Counted from the stretch's first letter, positions 1 to 9,209 are shown. The stretch: 64,000 nucleotides of DNA from Oryzomonas sp. (GCA_031292255.1 JARLHN010000022.1:62001-126000); one strand, 5' to 3'. Translations and numbers: made by a program. Notes: a model not told the origin generated them from the letters alone.

Positions 1-727
1 GCGCCACCGGCGACATGGCCATGGGTTGCCATGATTCGTGATAGTCCCCTTTGATCTGGACATGACCGATGGGCGGGCAGAATGCGGTGCCTCCGGCGTG
101 GCGGACGGTCAGCAGGGTAATCTCGTAGTCAAAGTCGATAAACTCCTCGATGATAACGGTGTCCGAAGCCCCTCGGGCCCCCTCCATGGCGTAGCGCCAG
201 GCGGCATCCACATCAGGGGCTGTGCGCACCACGCTCTGCCCCTTGCCCGACGAGCTCATGATCGGCTTCACCACACAGGGGAACCCGATGGCCGCGGCGC
301 TGGAGCGCAGCTCTTCCAGACTTGCGGCAAAGGCGTAGGCAGCCGTGGGCAACCCCAGTTCTTCGGCCGCCAAGCGCCGGATACCTTCGCGGTTCATGGT
401 CAGGTTCGTTGCCCGTGCCGTGGGGATCACCCGCTGCCCTCCCCGTTCCAGTTCCAGCAGAAAGGCCGTGTCAATGGCCTCGATTTCCGGCACGATCAGG
501 TCGGGCCGTTCCTTCTCAATCACCCGTTGCAACGCTTCCCGGTCCAGCATGCTGATGACGTGACTTCTGTGGGCCACCTGCATGGCCGGGGCATGGGGAT
601 AACGGTCCACGGCGATCACCTCCACGCCGAGGCGCTGCGCCTCGATGGCGACCTCCTTGCCCAACTCTCCGGCCCCCAACAGTAGCAGTCTGGTCGCGCC
701 AGGTTTAAGCGGTGTTCCAAGGTTCAT
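1..727 (-). CDS. purT: Formate-dependent phosphoribosylglycinamide formyltransferase PurT (3' end cut by window)
   Basis: PurT is an ATP-grasp enzyme that makes formyl-GAR from GAR, formate and ATP in purine synthesis. The minus-strand reading frame opens at ATG 727 and runs off the left edge, so 242 residues, the N-terminal part, are visible; the family is about 390 residues long. Visible are the Rossmann-like start with [12 protein letters not shown], the segment [19 protein letters not shown], and the ATP-grasp segment [17 protein letters not shown] with its nucleotide-binding lysines. A GGAGG lies about 11 bases before the ATG, a rather long spacing. It follows the IPT/TIG gene by 39 bases on the same strand, so it may be the last gene of the lptF-lptG transcript, though the functions do not obviously connect. 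Confidence 0.93.
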   Translation of the reverse strand, partial: MNLGTPLKPGATRLLLLGAGELGKEVAIEAQRLGVEVIAVDRYPHAPAMQVAHRSHVISMLDREALQRVIEKERPDLIVPEIEAIDTAFLLELERGGQRVIPTARATNLTMNREGIRRLAAEELGLPTAAYAFAASLEELRSSAAAIGFPCVVKPIMSSSGKGQSVVRTAPDVDAAWRYAMEGARGASDTVIIEEFIDFDYEITLLTVRHAGGTAFCPPIGHVQIKGDYHESWQPMAMSPVA

Positions 728-766
728 ATCGATGACATCCTCCATGTATTTAGTGTGACTACCCCA

Positions 767-1678
767 TCACGGCGCACTGACGTTGACCACCTGGCTTCCT
801 TCGTTTCCGGGGTTCACCACCTGCAGACGGAAATCCTTGACGACCGGTGAATAGGGAAAACGCTGGTAAATGAGCCGGCCGCAGTCGATATAGATTACCT
901 TCTCCCGTGCGGCCGCATCCTGGCCGCCGATTCCGCCGACGCGCTGGCCGTCCACGTAAATGGCCGAGTTCTGTTGAAAATTTTTCCCGTCTATGATCAA
1001 CTCATAATAATTCACAGACGCAGCCCCCATCGTTACCTGGCTGACTTCAGGCTTTGTCTCGATCTCCAGCGCCAGGGGCACCGAGGCGTTCTCAGGGGAA
1101 TTTTTCACCATGATCTGGTGCAGCCCTCCCGCCACCTGCGGCACCCTGAATGCGATGGCTGTGGACGAGGCCACGCGGCTCTTGATGGAGGCGTTGTCAA
1201 AGAAGAGAAGCGATGTCTCGACAAAATTTCGGCCCGCTGCGATCACGTCCCGCTCCTCACCCTGGGCGCAGGAACCGATCCTGTCGGGTGAAAGGGCACT
1301 CAGTACCGGCCGCTGCGGCTGCACGGAAAAATTATAGGCCCTGCCCACAACGCCGTCGCCCCGCTTGAGGTAAAGGGCGTACAATCCTGCATCGAGCTGC
1401 GGAAGGGTGAACTCGATCTGCTTGGCGTCGATGACCCTGGCCGGTATCTCCACGCTGCCGAGAAAGGCCGAGATCTGTTCGCCGAAATTGGAGCCAAAGA
1501 TGGTAACCTTGTCTCCCGGCTCCGCTTGGGCCGGGATGATGCTGAGAATGGCGGGAGCGGTGTCCTGAGTCGATGCCGCAGGATTCATGACGCGCTGCGG
1601 CCGTTCCGCTGCAAAGAGGGGTGCGCTCCCCGCCAGGCAGAACGTCATGATGAACAGGATAGCGGCGACGTTTTTCAT
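767..1678 (-). CDS. Secreted IPT/TIG-domain protein of unknown function
   Basis: The 303-residue protein begins with a clear signal peptide (basic start, hydrophobic core LFIMTFCLAGSAPLFA, cleavage around residue 24), so it should be exported. Residues about 41-120 read as an IPT/TIG immunoglobulin-like fold, with the typical ILSIIPAQAEPGDKVTIFG opening and a PxGLY-like turn (QLDAGLYALYLK). A second similar unit follows at about 125-205 (VLSALSPDRIGSC, then GGLHQIMVKN), and a third possible unit at about 213-300. There is no catalytic motif. The start is ATG 1678 with AAGGAGG just upstream. It lies 79 bases after lptG, so it may be co-transcribed with the LPS export permeases, which would suit a cell-envelope role, but that is inference. 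Function is unknown. Confidence 0.85.
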   Translation of the reverse strand: MKNVAAILFIMTFCLAGSAPLFAAERPQRVMNPAASTQDTAPAILSIIPAQAEPGDKVTIFGSNFGEQISAFLGSVEIPARVIDAKQIEFTLPQLDAGLYALYLKRGDGVVGRAYNFSVQPQRPVLSALSPDRIGSCAQGEERDVIAAGRNFVETSLLFFDNASIKSRVASSTAIAFRVPQVAGGLHQIMVKNSPENASVPLALEIETKPEVSQVTMGAASVNYYELIIDGKNFQQNSAIYVDGQRVGGIGGQDAAAREKVIYIDCGRLIYQRFPYSPVVKDFRLQVVNPGNEGSQVVNVSAP

Positions 1679-1757
1679 GTTCGGCCTCCTTGTGGCTTTC
1701 GATTACAGGGTGCAACCCGGCATGCCCCACCCTGCCGGATCGATGGTGTGATCGGAA

Positions 1758-2837
1758 TCAATCCCTCACCGTCATGGCCAGCCATACCCCGCCCAGACAG
1801 AAGATGATATTGGCCCCCCAAGCCGCAACCAACGGCGGCAAAACCCCGCTGCGACCGTAGGAAAGCAGCATGGCATTGACCACGAAATATGCGAACCCTA
1901 TGCCGATGCTGGCCCCGATCCCGAGGGCGGTGCCGCCTGAGCGGCTGTTCCTGAAAGCGAACGGGATGCCCAGGATGACCATTACAAAGGCCGCAAATGG
2001 CGAGGAAAGTTTGGTGTGCATCATGGTCAGGTAGCGAAAGGCCTGATAACCGCCGCTCTGCAGGTTTTCGGCATACTCCTTCAGCTTCCTGAAACTCAGG
2101 TTATCGGCGTTGTTGTCCAGCACGCGCAGGTCGTCCAGTTTCAGGTTCAGGGGCACTTCCATGGTTTGAGCCCGCCTGACGGCATACCTTTGCCCCTGGC
2201 TGAAATCCATCATCGCAAGCCCCTTCAGTGTCCAGCGGCCGTCATGGAATTCCGCCGACTCGGCATCGATACGGCTGGTCGGGTTCATGAATTGATCCAG
2301 TTTCCAGAGAATGACCCCCCGCAGCGTCTTTGTCTGGGGGTCGAACAGATGGGCCTGCAGGATCAGGCTGTCGGAACGGAACCAGATATTGTTGCGCCTG
2401 AAGACCGCGTTGATGCCCTGCTTCCTGATATTGACCCGTTCAATCCTCTCCATGTGCTCATAGCTGTCGGGCACCACCAGTTCGGCGTTCAGAAGCAGCA
2501 GGAAACTGGCCACCAGCCCCAGGAACAGCATGGGGAACGAGATGCGCAGCAGGCTGATCCCGCAACTGCGCATGGCGATGATCTCGCTGTTGCGGGAGAA
2601 CAGGCCCAGGGTCAGCAGGGTCGCCATCAGGATCGAAAACGAGGCGGTCTGGCCGACCATCTCCGGCAGTTTCCATGCAAAAAACCGCACGATGTCCCCT
2701 CCGGAGCCGCCGGCGTGGATGAAACGCGGTATCTTGTCCATCATGTCCAGCACCAGGTACACGGCCACGAAACTACCCAGGCAGAGCCCCAGCATACGCA
2801 GCCAGGCAGATGCTATGTAGCGGCTGAGGATGCTCAC
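1758..2837 (-). CDS. lptG: LPS export ABC transporter permease LptG
   Basis: LptG is one of the two inner-membrane permeases of the LptB2FG complex that lifts lipopolysaccharide from the inner membrane towards LptC/LptA. The 359-residue product has the YjgP/YjgQ layout: N-terminal helices (residues about 12-35, 60-85, 100-120), a long periplasmic beta-jellyroll domain, and three C-terminal helices (about 270-355) with the family segment SPFAAFVMVILGIPFAF. The start is GTG 2837, four bases after the lptF stop, and such spacing implies translational coupling. Which of the two paralogues is F or G is assigned from order (lptF first) and the family-like N-terminus. The following gene encodes a secreted IPT/TIG protein. 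Confidence 0.93.
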   Translation of the reverse strand: MSILSRYIASAWLRMLGLCLGSFVAVYLVLDMMDKIPRFIHAGGSGGDIVRFFAWKLPEMVGQTASFSILMATLLTLGLFSRNSEIIAMRSCGISLLRISFPMLFLGLVASFLLLLNAELVVPDSYEHMERIERVNIRKQGINAVFRRNNIWFRSDSLILQAHLFDPQTKTLRGVILWKLDQFMNPTSRIDAESAEFHDGRWTLKGLAMMDFSQGQRYAVRRAQTMEVPLNLKLDDLRVLDNNADNLSFRKLKEYAENLQSGGYQAFRYLTMMHTKLSSPFAAFVMVILGIPFAFRNSRSGGTALGIGASIGIGFAYFVVNAMLLSYGRSGVLPPLVAAWGANIIFCLGGVWLAMTVRD

Positions 2838-2841
2838 CGTA

Positions 2842-3990
2842 TCAGGCCTTCTTCCCGATCAGGGTCAGCAGCGCATCCTGCACGGTCCCTTGGATGCTGC
2901 GTTCCAGGGACGCCATCCTCAGAAAATACCATCCGGCCGCCAGAAAAATCATATTGGGAAGCCAGAGCGCAAGCCCTGCCGGAAGTGTTCCCCGTTCCGC
3001 CAAGGTCCGCAGAAGTGACAGCAACACATAATAGGTCAGCAAAATGCCGATGCTGACGGAAAACCCGGCAGATTTGCCCGAACGGCGGTTCTGGATCCCC
3101 AGAGGTACGGCCACGACGGCAAATACCAGCGAGGCGAACGGAAAGGCAAAACGGCTCTGGAGCTCGGCCCTCATCTTGAGGCGGGTCGCCTTGGGCGTTG
3201 CAGGGGCGTTGATCTGCTGCCGCAGTTCGCCGATCCCCATATCCAGCTCATTGCGCCCGATGCCCCCCTCTTTGCCGGGGCCGGCCACGGTCAAGACGTA
3301 TTCACCAAAATTGACCAGGCGGTATTCGCCCCCCTTCCCCGCCGTATGGATACTGCCGTTATTAAGCACCAGGCAGATATCCTGCTGGTTGGGCGTACAG
3401 CCGACATTTCCGGCAGCGGCAAAGATGGTCATGGGCCGTTCCGGATTGCGGCTATCTTGGATAATGACCCCCTTGAGGGTTTGTTTCTGTTCGTCGTAAT
3501 GGTCGGTATAGAGGATGATGTTTGGGATCTCATCCCAGAAGACCTTCTCGCGGATCGTCGCGGCAACGTTCTGCTTCAGCATCTCAAAACTGATGCGCTT
3601 GAAGGCGGTGTTGCCCCAGGGGACCCCGATGGTACTGGCCGCAAGGGTCAACAGCACTGCAACCATGGCGCACAGCACCACCGGCGGCATGATCTGCACC
3701 AGGCTGAGCCCGCCTGATTTCATCACCGTGATCTCGTTATCGGCCGAGAGGCGCCCGAAGGCCAGCAGCACCGCCAGCAGAAAGGCCATGGGGATCGTGA
3801 AGACCAGGAACGATGGCATGAGATACAGGATCATCCGGCTGATATCAGCCATGGGCACGCCCCGGGAGATGACCAGGTCGGTCAGCTTGATCAGCCGCCC
3901 CATCAGCAGAATCAGGGTGAAGACCACGATGCCGAGCATGAACAGCGAGGCAATTTCGCGAATTATGTAGAGAGTGAGGATGCGCTTCAT
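2842..3990 (-). CDS. lptF: LPS export ABC transporter permease LptF
   Basis: Partner permease of LptG in lipopolysaccharide export. The 382-residue protein starts MKRILTLYIIREIASLFMLG, typical of LptF, then has helices at about 14-35, 50-80 and 100-120, a periplasmic beta-rich domain (about 130-270), and C-terminal helices after SRFAFPFASLVFAVVAVPLG, the conserved YjgP/YjgQ segment. The ATG at 3990 has no strong Shine-Dalgarno. It is followed after four bases by lptG. The gene before it on the same strand is the chromate transporter, 58 bases away, which probably belongs to a different functional unit. Confidence 0.93.
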   Translation of the reverse strand: MKRILTLYIIREIASLFMLGIVVFTLILLMGRLIKLTDLVISRGVPMADISRMILYLMPSFLVFTIPMAFLLAVLLAFGRLSADNEITVMKSGGLSLVQIMPPVVLCAMVAVLLTLAASTIGVPWGNTAFKRISFEMLKQNVAATIREKVFWDEIPNIILYTDHYDEQKQTLKGVIIQDSRNPERPMTIFAAAGNVGCTPNQQDICLVLNNGSIHTAGKGGEYRLVNFGEYVLTVAGPGKEGGIGRNELDMGIGELRQQINAPATPKATRLKMRAELQSRFAFPFASLVFAVVAVPLGIQNRRSGKSAGFSVSIGILLTYYVLLSLLRTLAERGTLPAGLALWLPNMIFLAAGWYFLRMASLERSIQGTVQDALLTLIGKKA

Positions 3991-4048
3991 CTTGATGATG
4001 ATACATGAGCTGCGGACAGGTGTAAAGGGAGGCGGGAAGAAAACCCTG

Positions 4049-4570
4049 TCAGACGATGCCGGCCAGCCCCAGCAGGGCGCCGAGCCCTATAAGCCAGAGC
4101 GGGTTCAACCTGCTTTTCAGGACGATCATCACGGTTGCAGCCGTAAGGCCGTAGGCGCCCCAACCAACATCGGCCCCCCGGGTTATGATGCAACCGCTCG
4201 CCAGCACCAGGCCGATTGCCAAGGGGGAAATGCCGGTCTGTATGATGAGACGCCAGCGCGTACCGCGGATTTTCTCCCAATAGCGCATGAAAATAAAGAT
4301 AAGCAGGCTCGAAGGGCCGCACATGGCCGTTGTGGCGGCCAGAGCCCCGGTCAGCCCCGCCACATGCCAGCCGATCAGGGTAACGATGATCGCGTTTGGT
4401 CCCGGCGTGGCCTGGGAGATGGCCACCAGTTGGGCAAAGGTGGCGTCGTTCATCCAATGGTGGGTATCAACCGTCAGCCGGTGCATCTCGGGCAACACCG
4501 CGCCGGCCCCGCCAAAGGCCATCAGGGACAACATCCCGAACTGGAGTATGATCTCGGCAACTACGTTCAT
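4049..4570 (-). CDS. Chromate transporter, second half-size subunit (CHR family)
   Basis: CHR-family proteins export chromate or related oxyanions with a proton. Here the transporter is made as two half-size proteins. This 173-residue half starts at ATG 4570 (MNVVAEIILQF), overlapping the stop of the preceding half by four bases (ATGA), so the two are translationally coupled. A longer open frame extends upstream of this ATG but is a shadow of the first half. The CHR motifs are visible: FGGAGAVLPEMHR near residue 20 and the TPGPNA motif near residue 56. Six hydrophobic stretches follow. The actual substrate cannot be read from sequence; sulfate-like or other anions are possible. Confidence 0.88.
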   Translation of the reverse strand: MNVVAEIILQFGMLSLMAFGGAGAVLPEMHRLTVDTHHWMNDATFAQLVAISQATPGPNAIIVTLIGWHVAGLTGALAATTAMCGPSSLLIFIFMRYWEKIRGTRWRLIIQTGISPLAIGLVLASGCIITRGADVGWGAYGLTAATVMIVLKSRLNPLWLIGLGALLGLAGIV

Positions 4571-5118
4571 GGCGCCTTGCAGTACCGGCGCGCCGCAACC
4601 CACATGCTTGCGGGCGCCAGACCGAACATGACCGCCAGCAGTGGCCAGCGCAGAAAAACGACCGCAATCAGGATCAAAGCGCTGAAGAACAGCAGAAGCG
4701 GCCGTTTTAAAAGGTCGGTGGCCATCCGCAGTCCCATGGCCAGGATCAGGCCGGCCGCAACCGCGGCAATGCCGCGCAGCATGGCCTGGATCGCGGGCAA
4801 CTCGCCGAAACGCCCGTAAAGGGCTCCGAGCGCGATGATGATAATGACCGGAGCAACCAACAGGCCGAGCAACGAGACAACAGCGCCGCTGGCTCCCTGA
4901 AAACGAGCCCCCACGCAGACCGACATGTTGATGATGTTCGGGCCGGGCATAAACTGGCATAGACCGAACAGGGAGGTGAATTCCTCTGAGGAGAGCCAGC
5001 CGCGTTCTTCCACCATGGCACGCCGAGCCCATGACATGACCCCGCCGAACCCGGACAGGGCGATCCGGTTGAATCCCCAGAATAGCTCGCTGTGGCTGAG
5101 CTCATGCCGTTGTTCCAT
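4567..5118 (-). CDS. Chromate transporter, first half-size subunit (CHR family)
   Basis: First half of the paired short-chain CHR transporter. The 183-residue protein carries the conserved segment ALSGFGGVMSWARR near the N-terminus and FMPGPNIINMS around residue 57, the counterpart of TPGPNA in the other half, followed by about five hydrophobic segments. I choose ATG 5118 because AGGAG lies six bases upstream; a TTG two codons earlier is less likely. The gene ends in an ATGA overlap with the second half. In short-chain CHR pairs the two proteins are antiparallel homologues that work together, which fits this arrangement. Confidence 0.88.
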   Translation of the reverse strand: MEQRHELSHSELFWGFNRIALSGFGGVMSWARRAMVEERGWLSSEEFTSLFGLCQFMPGPNIINMSVCVGARFQGASGAVVSLLGLLVAPVIIIIALGALYGRFGELPAIQAMLRGIAAVAAGLILAMGLRMATDLLKRPLLLFFSALILIAVVFLRWPLLAVMFGLAPASMWVAARRYCKAP

Positions 5119-5234
5119 TATCAACTCCTGGCGGTATATCGGTCAGCTTCCTGGCGAATGCTCCCACGGTCGGGACGACGCAGCCGGGAAGACCTTGTTG
5201 AACACCATTCAGGCCACCAGTGTCAACAAAAACT

Positions 5235-5519
5235 TTATCGACGAGGATCAGGCTGGGTAAGCAGTTCCATCTGCGACAGTAGCCCCATCGCTTCCGTATC
5301 GTCATGGCCGCACATATCGGGGCTCGGCCGCAGGCTGGAGCAAACGCGGGGACGTTCAGGACGTTCGAAGAGACGGCATCGGTTGTCGGGTGTCAGTTGC
5401 ACGCAACGCTCTCCAGCCGGTTTACCGGAATCCATGCCGGTAATGGGCGAAGAGATCGAAGGGGCGATGCAGCAGGCTGCGCATCCGACGCGGCATGCCA
5501 TGGGAGTGTGGCTCTTCAT
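5235..5519 (-). CDS. YkgJ-like cysteine-cluster protein
   Basis: A short protein of 94 residues rich in cysteine. It has the YkgJ/UPF0153-type arrangement: CRVGCAACC near the N-terminus, then a CVQLTPDNRC segment, then C-x(8)-C in SSLRPSPDMCG, probably binding zinc or an Fe-S centre. I take ATG 5519 (MKSHTPMACR) as the start. The open frame reaches 38 codons further upstream, but those codons run through the rho-independent terminator of the desulfoferrodoxin gene (5537-5569), so they are unlikely to be translated. E. coli YkgJ-type proteins are of about this length. Precise function is unknown. Confidence 0.75.
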   Translation of the reverse strand: MKSHTPMACRVGCAACCIAPSISSPITGMDSGKPAGERCVQLTPDNRCRLFERPERPRVCSSLRPSPDMCGHDDTEAMGLLSQMELLTQPDPRR

Positions 5520-5536
5520 GATTGCGTCCGTGATGG

Positions 5537-5569
5537 AAAAAAAGCCCGTCGGGGTCTCCGGCGGGCTTT
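5537..5569 (-). terminator. Rho-independent terminator after desulfoferrodoxin gene
   Basis: On the minus strand an AAAGCCCG/CGGGCTTT stem (5541-5548 with 5562-5569) with a short GC-rich loop is followed by a run of Ts (5537-5543). It lies between the desulfoferrodoxin stop and the YkgJ-like start and so separates their transcripts. Confidence 0.8.
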
Positions 5570-5596
5570 GGTCGTTCGTACTTCTTTCAGCACTTA

Positions 5597-5977
5597 TCAG
5601 GCTTTGGCAGTCCAGAGACCGTGTAAATTGCACAACTCCCGGGCGGTCAGGCTGGAGGCGGTGATGTTGAACGTGGCGGTGGGAACATCGCCCGGTTTAA
5701 GGGCCTGGCGGTAAACCTTGCCATCGGCAACCAGTTCAATCCACTCGATGTAGTGTTTCTCTTCCATGGGATGAAGCACGCTGCCTACCGTGACCTTGAC
5801 AACACCGTCGCTGATTTCGATAACCGGCACATGCTTTTCCTTGGCGGCATCGACCGTATTTTCCGTCAACTGTTTCATTTCCTCGCCGCAACAGACCAGT
5901 GGTGCGCCGCCGCCGTGGACGATTTCGACGATGTTGCCGCAATGTTCACACTTGTAGACTTCAAGAAGCTTCGGCAT
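5597..5977 (-). CDS. dfx: Desulfoferrodoxin (two-iron superoxide reductase)
   Basis: Superoxide reductase that reduces superoxide to hydrogen peroxide without making oxygen, a usual defence in anaerobes. The 126-residue protein has the N-terminal desulforedoxin-type rubredoxin-like centre ([11 protein letters not shown] at about 9-20 and LVCCGEEM at about 28-35), followed by the neelaredoxin domain with the iron ligands H (KHVPV), H ([11 protein letters not shown], two histidines) and the C-terminal CNLHG (Cys and His). All expected ligands are present. The start is ATG 5977, with AGGAGG upstream; an 18-codon in-frame extension lacks support. Both this gene and citrate synthase have their own terminators, so dfx is probably monocistronic. 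Confidence 0.95.
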   Translation of the reverse strand: MPKLLEVYKCEHCGNIVEIVHGGGAPLVCCGEEMKQLTENTVDAAKEKHVPVIEISDGVVKVTVGSVLHPMEEKHYIEWIELVADGKVYRQALKPGDVPTATFNITASSLTARELCNLHGLWTAKA

Positions 5978-6084
5978 GTTGGTATTCCTCCTCTTTATCG
6001 TTGGATTGGCCTGTTTCCAGGCGTCAAACAAGACAATTTTAATCTTTTATACCGTATTTTTACATTTTTGCAAGCCAGAAAATG

Positions 6085-6115
6085 AAAAAAGGGGGATGCG
6101 TTGCCGCATCCCCCC
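6085..6115 (-). terminator. Rho-independent terminator after citrate synthase
   Basis: Perfect GGGGGATGCG/CGCATCCCCC stem (6091-6100 with 6105-6114) and a six-T tail on the minus strand, 24 bases after the citrate synthase stop. Confidence 0.88.
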
Positions 6116-6138
6116 GCTATACCTCATGAAAAAAAAGA

Positions 6139-7464
6139 TCAGGACAGCTGGCGACCACCATCGGCGGCCCACTTCTCCAGCATGGCGGTGGTAACGGACT
6201 TGGGACGCTCGATGGCGTAACCCAGACCGCGGTCCCAGGTGATGTTGGCCATGCAGCCAAGGGCGCGGCCGACGCCGAACAGGACGGTGTAGTAGTCCCA
6301 TTCCTTGACGCCGTAGTACCACTGGATGACGCCGGACTGGGCATCGACGTTCGGCCAGGGGTTCTTGGTCTTGCCGTGCTCGGTGAGAACGCCCGGAGCA
6401 GTTTCGAAGATCATGGCGACCAGTTTGAACAGAGGATCGTCCTTGAGGCCGGGGGTGGCAAGGCAGAATTCACGCTGAGCCATGTAGCGCGGGTCGGTCT
6501 TGCGCAGAACGGCGTGGCCGTAGCCCGGAACGACCTGGCCGGCATTGAGGGTATCCCAGAGGGCTTTGGTGACGTTTTCCTTGGTCGGCTCGGCGCCGGC
6601 GAGTTTTTTCTGGAACTCCATGATCCAGCCCAGAACCTCCTGGTTGGCCAGGCCGTGCAGCGGGCCGGCCAGACCGTTCAGGCCGGCGGAATAGGCGTAG
6701 TAGGGGTCGGACAGGGCCGAATGCACCAGGTGAGTGGTGTGGGCCGATACGTTGCCGGATTCATGGTCGGAGTGCAGGATGAAGTACATGCGCGCCACAT
6801 CCTTGTACTGCTCGCTCTGACCGATCATGTGGGCGAAGTTGGCGCCCATGTCGAGGGTCGGGTCGATGGCGATCTGCTTGTCGCCCCTGTACTTCAGGTT
6901 GTAAATGAAGGCGGCGATGATGGGGATACGCGCCACGATGTCGGTGGCATCTTCATAGACGGATTCCCAGGCGACCATCTTGTTGAATTTGCCGGAGTTG
7001 TAGAATGCGGCGAACTTGGAGTCTTTCTGCAGGGCCAGGATGCCGACCGAGAGCATGACCATCGGGTGGCTGTCCCTGGGCAGGGCGCGGATGGCGTCGA
7101 ACACGTACTGGGGGACTTCCTGGCGGGTTTTGAACTCGGCCACCACTTCGGCGACCTGGGCGGCTGTCGGCACATCGCCGGTCAACAGGAAGTACCAGAA
7201 AGACTCGACGGTCGGATAAGCAGAACCGGGAGCCTTGGGCAGCGCAGCAAAAGTTTCCGGGATGGTCTTGCCGCGGAAGCGGATGCCTTCCTGGGGATCG
7301 AGATAGGAGATATCGGTGACAAGGCTGCGGATATCGCGGGCTCCGCCGATGCATTGGTCGATGGTCACCTGATCGATGATCACCTTGCCGAATTCCTTGG
7401 TCAGCTTGGTGGTGCGGGGGCGGTGTTCCTCAATCTTCTGTTTGAGCGTGTCTTTCAATGCCAT
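6139..7464 (-). CDS. gltA: Citrate synthase, eukaryote-like type
   Basis: Condenses acetyl-CoA with oxaloacetate, the entry to the TCA cycle and the key step of acetate oxidation in this group. At 441 residues it is close to mitochondrial citrate synthase. The active-site segments are strikingly mitochondrial: HSDHESGNVSAHTTHLVHSA, GPLHGLANQEVL (catalytic His) and PGYGHAVLRKTDPRY (second catalytic His), with the C-terminal catalytic Asp region GVLTEHG. Geobacter species are known to carry such a eukaryote-like enzyme in place of the usual bacterial hexameric form. The start is ATG 7464 with AAGGAG upstream. It has its own promoter candidate and terminator, so it is monocistronic. Confidence 0.96.
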   Translation of the reverse strand: MALKDTLKQKIEEHRPRTTKLTKEFGKVIIDQVTIDQCIGGARDIRSLVTDISYLDPQEGIRFRGKTIPETFAALPKAPGSAYPTVESFWYFLLTGDVPTAAQVAEVVAEFKTRQEVPQYVFDAIRALPRDSHPMVMLSVGILALQKDSKFAAFYNSGKFNKMVAWESVYEDATDIVARIPIIAAFIYNLKYRGDKQIAIDPTLDMGANFAHMIGQSEQYKDVARMYFILHSDHESGNVSAHTTHLVHSALSDPYYAYSAGLNGLAGPLHGLANQEVLGWIMEFQKKLAGAEPTKENVTKALWDTLNAGQVVPGYGHAVLRKTDPRYMAQREFCLATPGLKDDPLFKLVAMIFETAPGVLTEHGKTKNPWPNVDAQSGVIQWYYGVKEWDYYTVLFGVGRALGCMANITWDRGLGYAIERPKSVTTAMLEKWAADGGRQLS

Positions 7465-7610
7465 GTTGGTACTCTCCTTTCGTTGTGAGGTTTAAGCTGA
7501 GACAATAAGGGACCAGGCTTTACAACACCATTGAAACCAACAAAAAATCGTCCGTCTACCCAATAGAAAAATCTTTTTTAGGATACTGTATACAACAAGG
7601 AAGTGCCGTA

Positions 7611-7638
7611 GTTATACCAAAGCCTTGACAAAATGCAA
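7611..7638 (-). promoter_or_regulatory. Candidate sigma-70 promoter for citrate synthase
   Basis: On the minus strand TTGCAT (7633-7638) and TATAAC (7611-7616) are 16 bases apart, about 147 bases before the gltA start. The leader downstream is A/T rich and contains GTATAC. The match is moderate and is a prediction only. Confidence 0.4.
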
Positions 7639-7646
7639 CAAAAATT

Positions 7647-8843
7647 TTAGCGGGACAGAATCACCAACTCCTCGCTGGAATAGGTCAACTGTTTAAGCCC
7701 GTCATTGCTGATATAGAAGGTATTCTCGATACCGACCGCGCCCTCCCCCGGAAAGACCACCTTGGGCTCAAAAGCAAAAGCCATCCCCACCTGAAGGGTC
7801 ATATCCTTGAACCCACGGGCAATGAAGGGATATTCATCGATCTCGACCCCAAGACCATGGCCGATGAAGGAAACCTGGGAGCCTTGTGCCCCCATGAAGC
7901 TGTCGCCATATCCCATCTCTACCGCCAGGGCCAGGCAACGGTCGTACACCTCGCCCCAGGGAGTGTCCACAACGGCGATCTGCTTCATCAACCCCTGTAC
8001 CCGCACCATGTCGTCGTACCCCTTGCGCAACCGGTCGGACAGGCCGCCAAGGGCAAAGATGCGGGTCTGGTCCACCACGTAGCCGTCAATGCTGCCGGCA
8101 AAATCGACGATGATCGGTTCGTTGCGGCCAATCGGCTTGTAGCTCGCCCCTTGCCCGAAACTGGGGCTTTGCCCCACACCGCCGAAAGGGGTATCGATAT
8201 AGGCCGGTACAGCGCTGTCCGTGCCGGAAAACGTATGGCCAAAGAACATTTCACCGTTAAAAACACGCATCCTGATCATCCCCAGGTGGCCGTTCAGGCG
8301 GGCCGAATGCTCAAGCTCGGCCGCCAACTCCAGATCACTCATTCCTTCGCGGATCACTTCCCCAGCCAGCCGGGTCACCTTGTCAACCTGATCGGCTGCA
8401 TCTTTCATGAGGTGGATCTCGTAGTGGCTCTTGATCATGCGCACCAGACGGACCAGCGGCGTGGCGTCACTGAATTGCGCACTCGGGAATATCTTGCGGT
8501 AGCGCTCGAAGAGGGCAACCGGCAACACGTCGAACTCCATGCCGATCCTTTTCGGCTCGGGGTAGCCGTAGCCGGCCACCAACGGCGGGATGTCCCTGGG
8601 CGAAACAAAGGGCATCACCTCCTTCAGGCCCGACTCCATCCGCGCCCGGGCGGCATCGCGGCGCACCATGTACAGCGGCTGCCCTTGGGCAGGAATATAC
8701 AGGCAGCCACTCTGGACAGTACCGGTAAAATAAAAAAGATCGGCATTCTGAACGATGATGACGGCATCCAGCCCCTCGGCCGCCATATGGTTTTGCAGCA
8801 TGCTGCAGCGGTATTCCAATTCAACGGCTGGGGTCAAACGCAT
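7647..8843 (-). CDS. M24-family aminopeptidase (Xaa-Pro peptidase/prolidase-like)
   Basis: Metallopeptidase of the pita-bread fold that removes N-terminal residues, usually next to proline. The 398-residue protein has an N-terminal creatinase-type domain (about 1-150) and the C-terminal catalytic domain with all five metal ligands visible: Asp in IIVDFAG, Asp in VVDQTR, His in GHGLGVEIDEYP, Glu in FAFEPKVVF and Glu in GIENTFYI. The start is ATG 8843 with GGAGG six bases upstream. It stands alone: the gltA promoter region lies downstream and a long gap upstream. Substrate specificity cannot be read from sequence; creatinase-like hydrolases are an alternative. Confidence 0.88.
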   Translation of the reverse strand: MRLTPAVELEYRCSMLQNHMAAEGLDAVIIVQNADLFYFTGTVQSGCLYIPAQGQPLYMVRRDAARARMESGLKEVMPFVSPRDIPPLVAGYGYPEPKRIGMEFDVLPVALFERYRKIFPSAQFSDATPLVRLVRMIKSHYEIHLMKDAADQVDKVTRLAGEVIREGMSDLELAAELEHSARLNGHLGMIRMRVFNGEMFFGHTFSGTDSAVPAYIDTPFGGVGQSPSFGQGASYKPIGRNEPIIVDFAGSIDGYVVDQTRIFALGGLSDRLRKGYDDMVRVQGLMKQIAVVDTPWGEVYDRCLALAVEMGYGDSFMGAQGSQVSFIGHGLGVEIDEYPFIARGFKDMTLQVGMAFAFEPKVVFPGEGAVGIENTFYISNDGLKQLTYSSEELVILSR

Positions 8844-9209
8844 GGAACCTCCATGAAACGATTCATTAGTAGTTGCCTGTCCATAAAATATTTAAATGCT
8901 TTTCACCCTTGGAATTGTAGAGCTGCATAACGAATGGCGCCGGCGGTCTCATGCCGGGTCAGCATGTTGCCGATAGCCCGCAGGCCCCGGCTTCCCATAA
9001 CAATCTTCCGCTTGCCCGGCTGTTTTGACAACGGTCCGCGCCTTCATGAAGGTCGAATTTTACACATGAACGCGTAATATGCAAGCCGGCAGACAACCTA
9101 TGCCCTCGAAGACCGCATTCGCCGGATCTGCTCACGACAGTCCCAGGTAACTCACAGCCGGATATTTTCGTATCTGTAAATTTATTTTTATGACACAAAA
9201 TTAATTTTC
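8844..9209. other. Intergenic region before the ompW-like gene
   Basis: The first half is unremarkable GC-rich DNA without a supported gene; the last 60 bases before 9210 turn strongly A/T rich and contain TGACACAA (9191-9198), an inverted match to TTGTGTCA at 9215-9222. I see no RNA gene. Confidence 0.5.

Noticed and set aside
5520..5633. Upstream extension of the YkgJ-like protein
   Set aside because: It would translate the terminator of the preceding gene.
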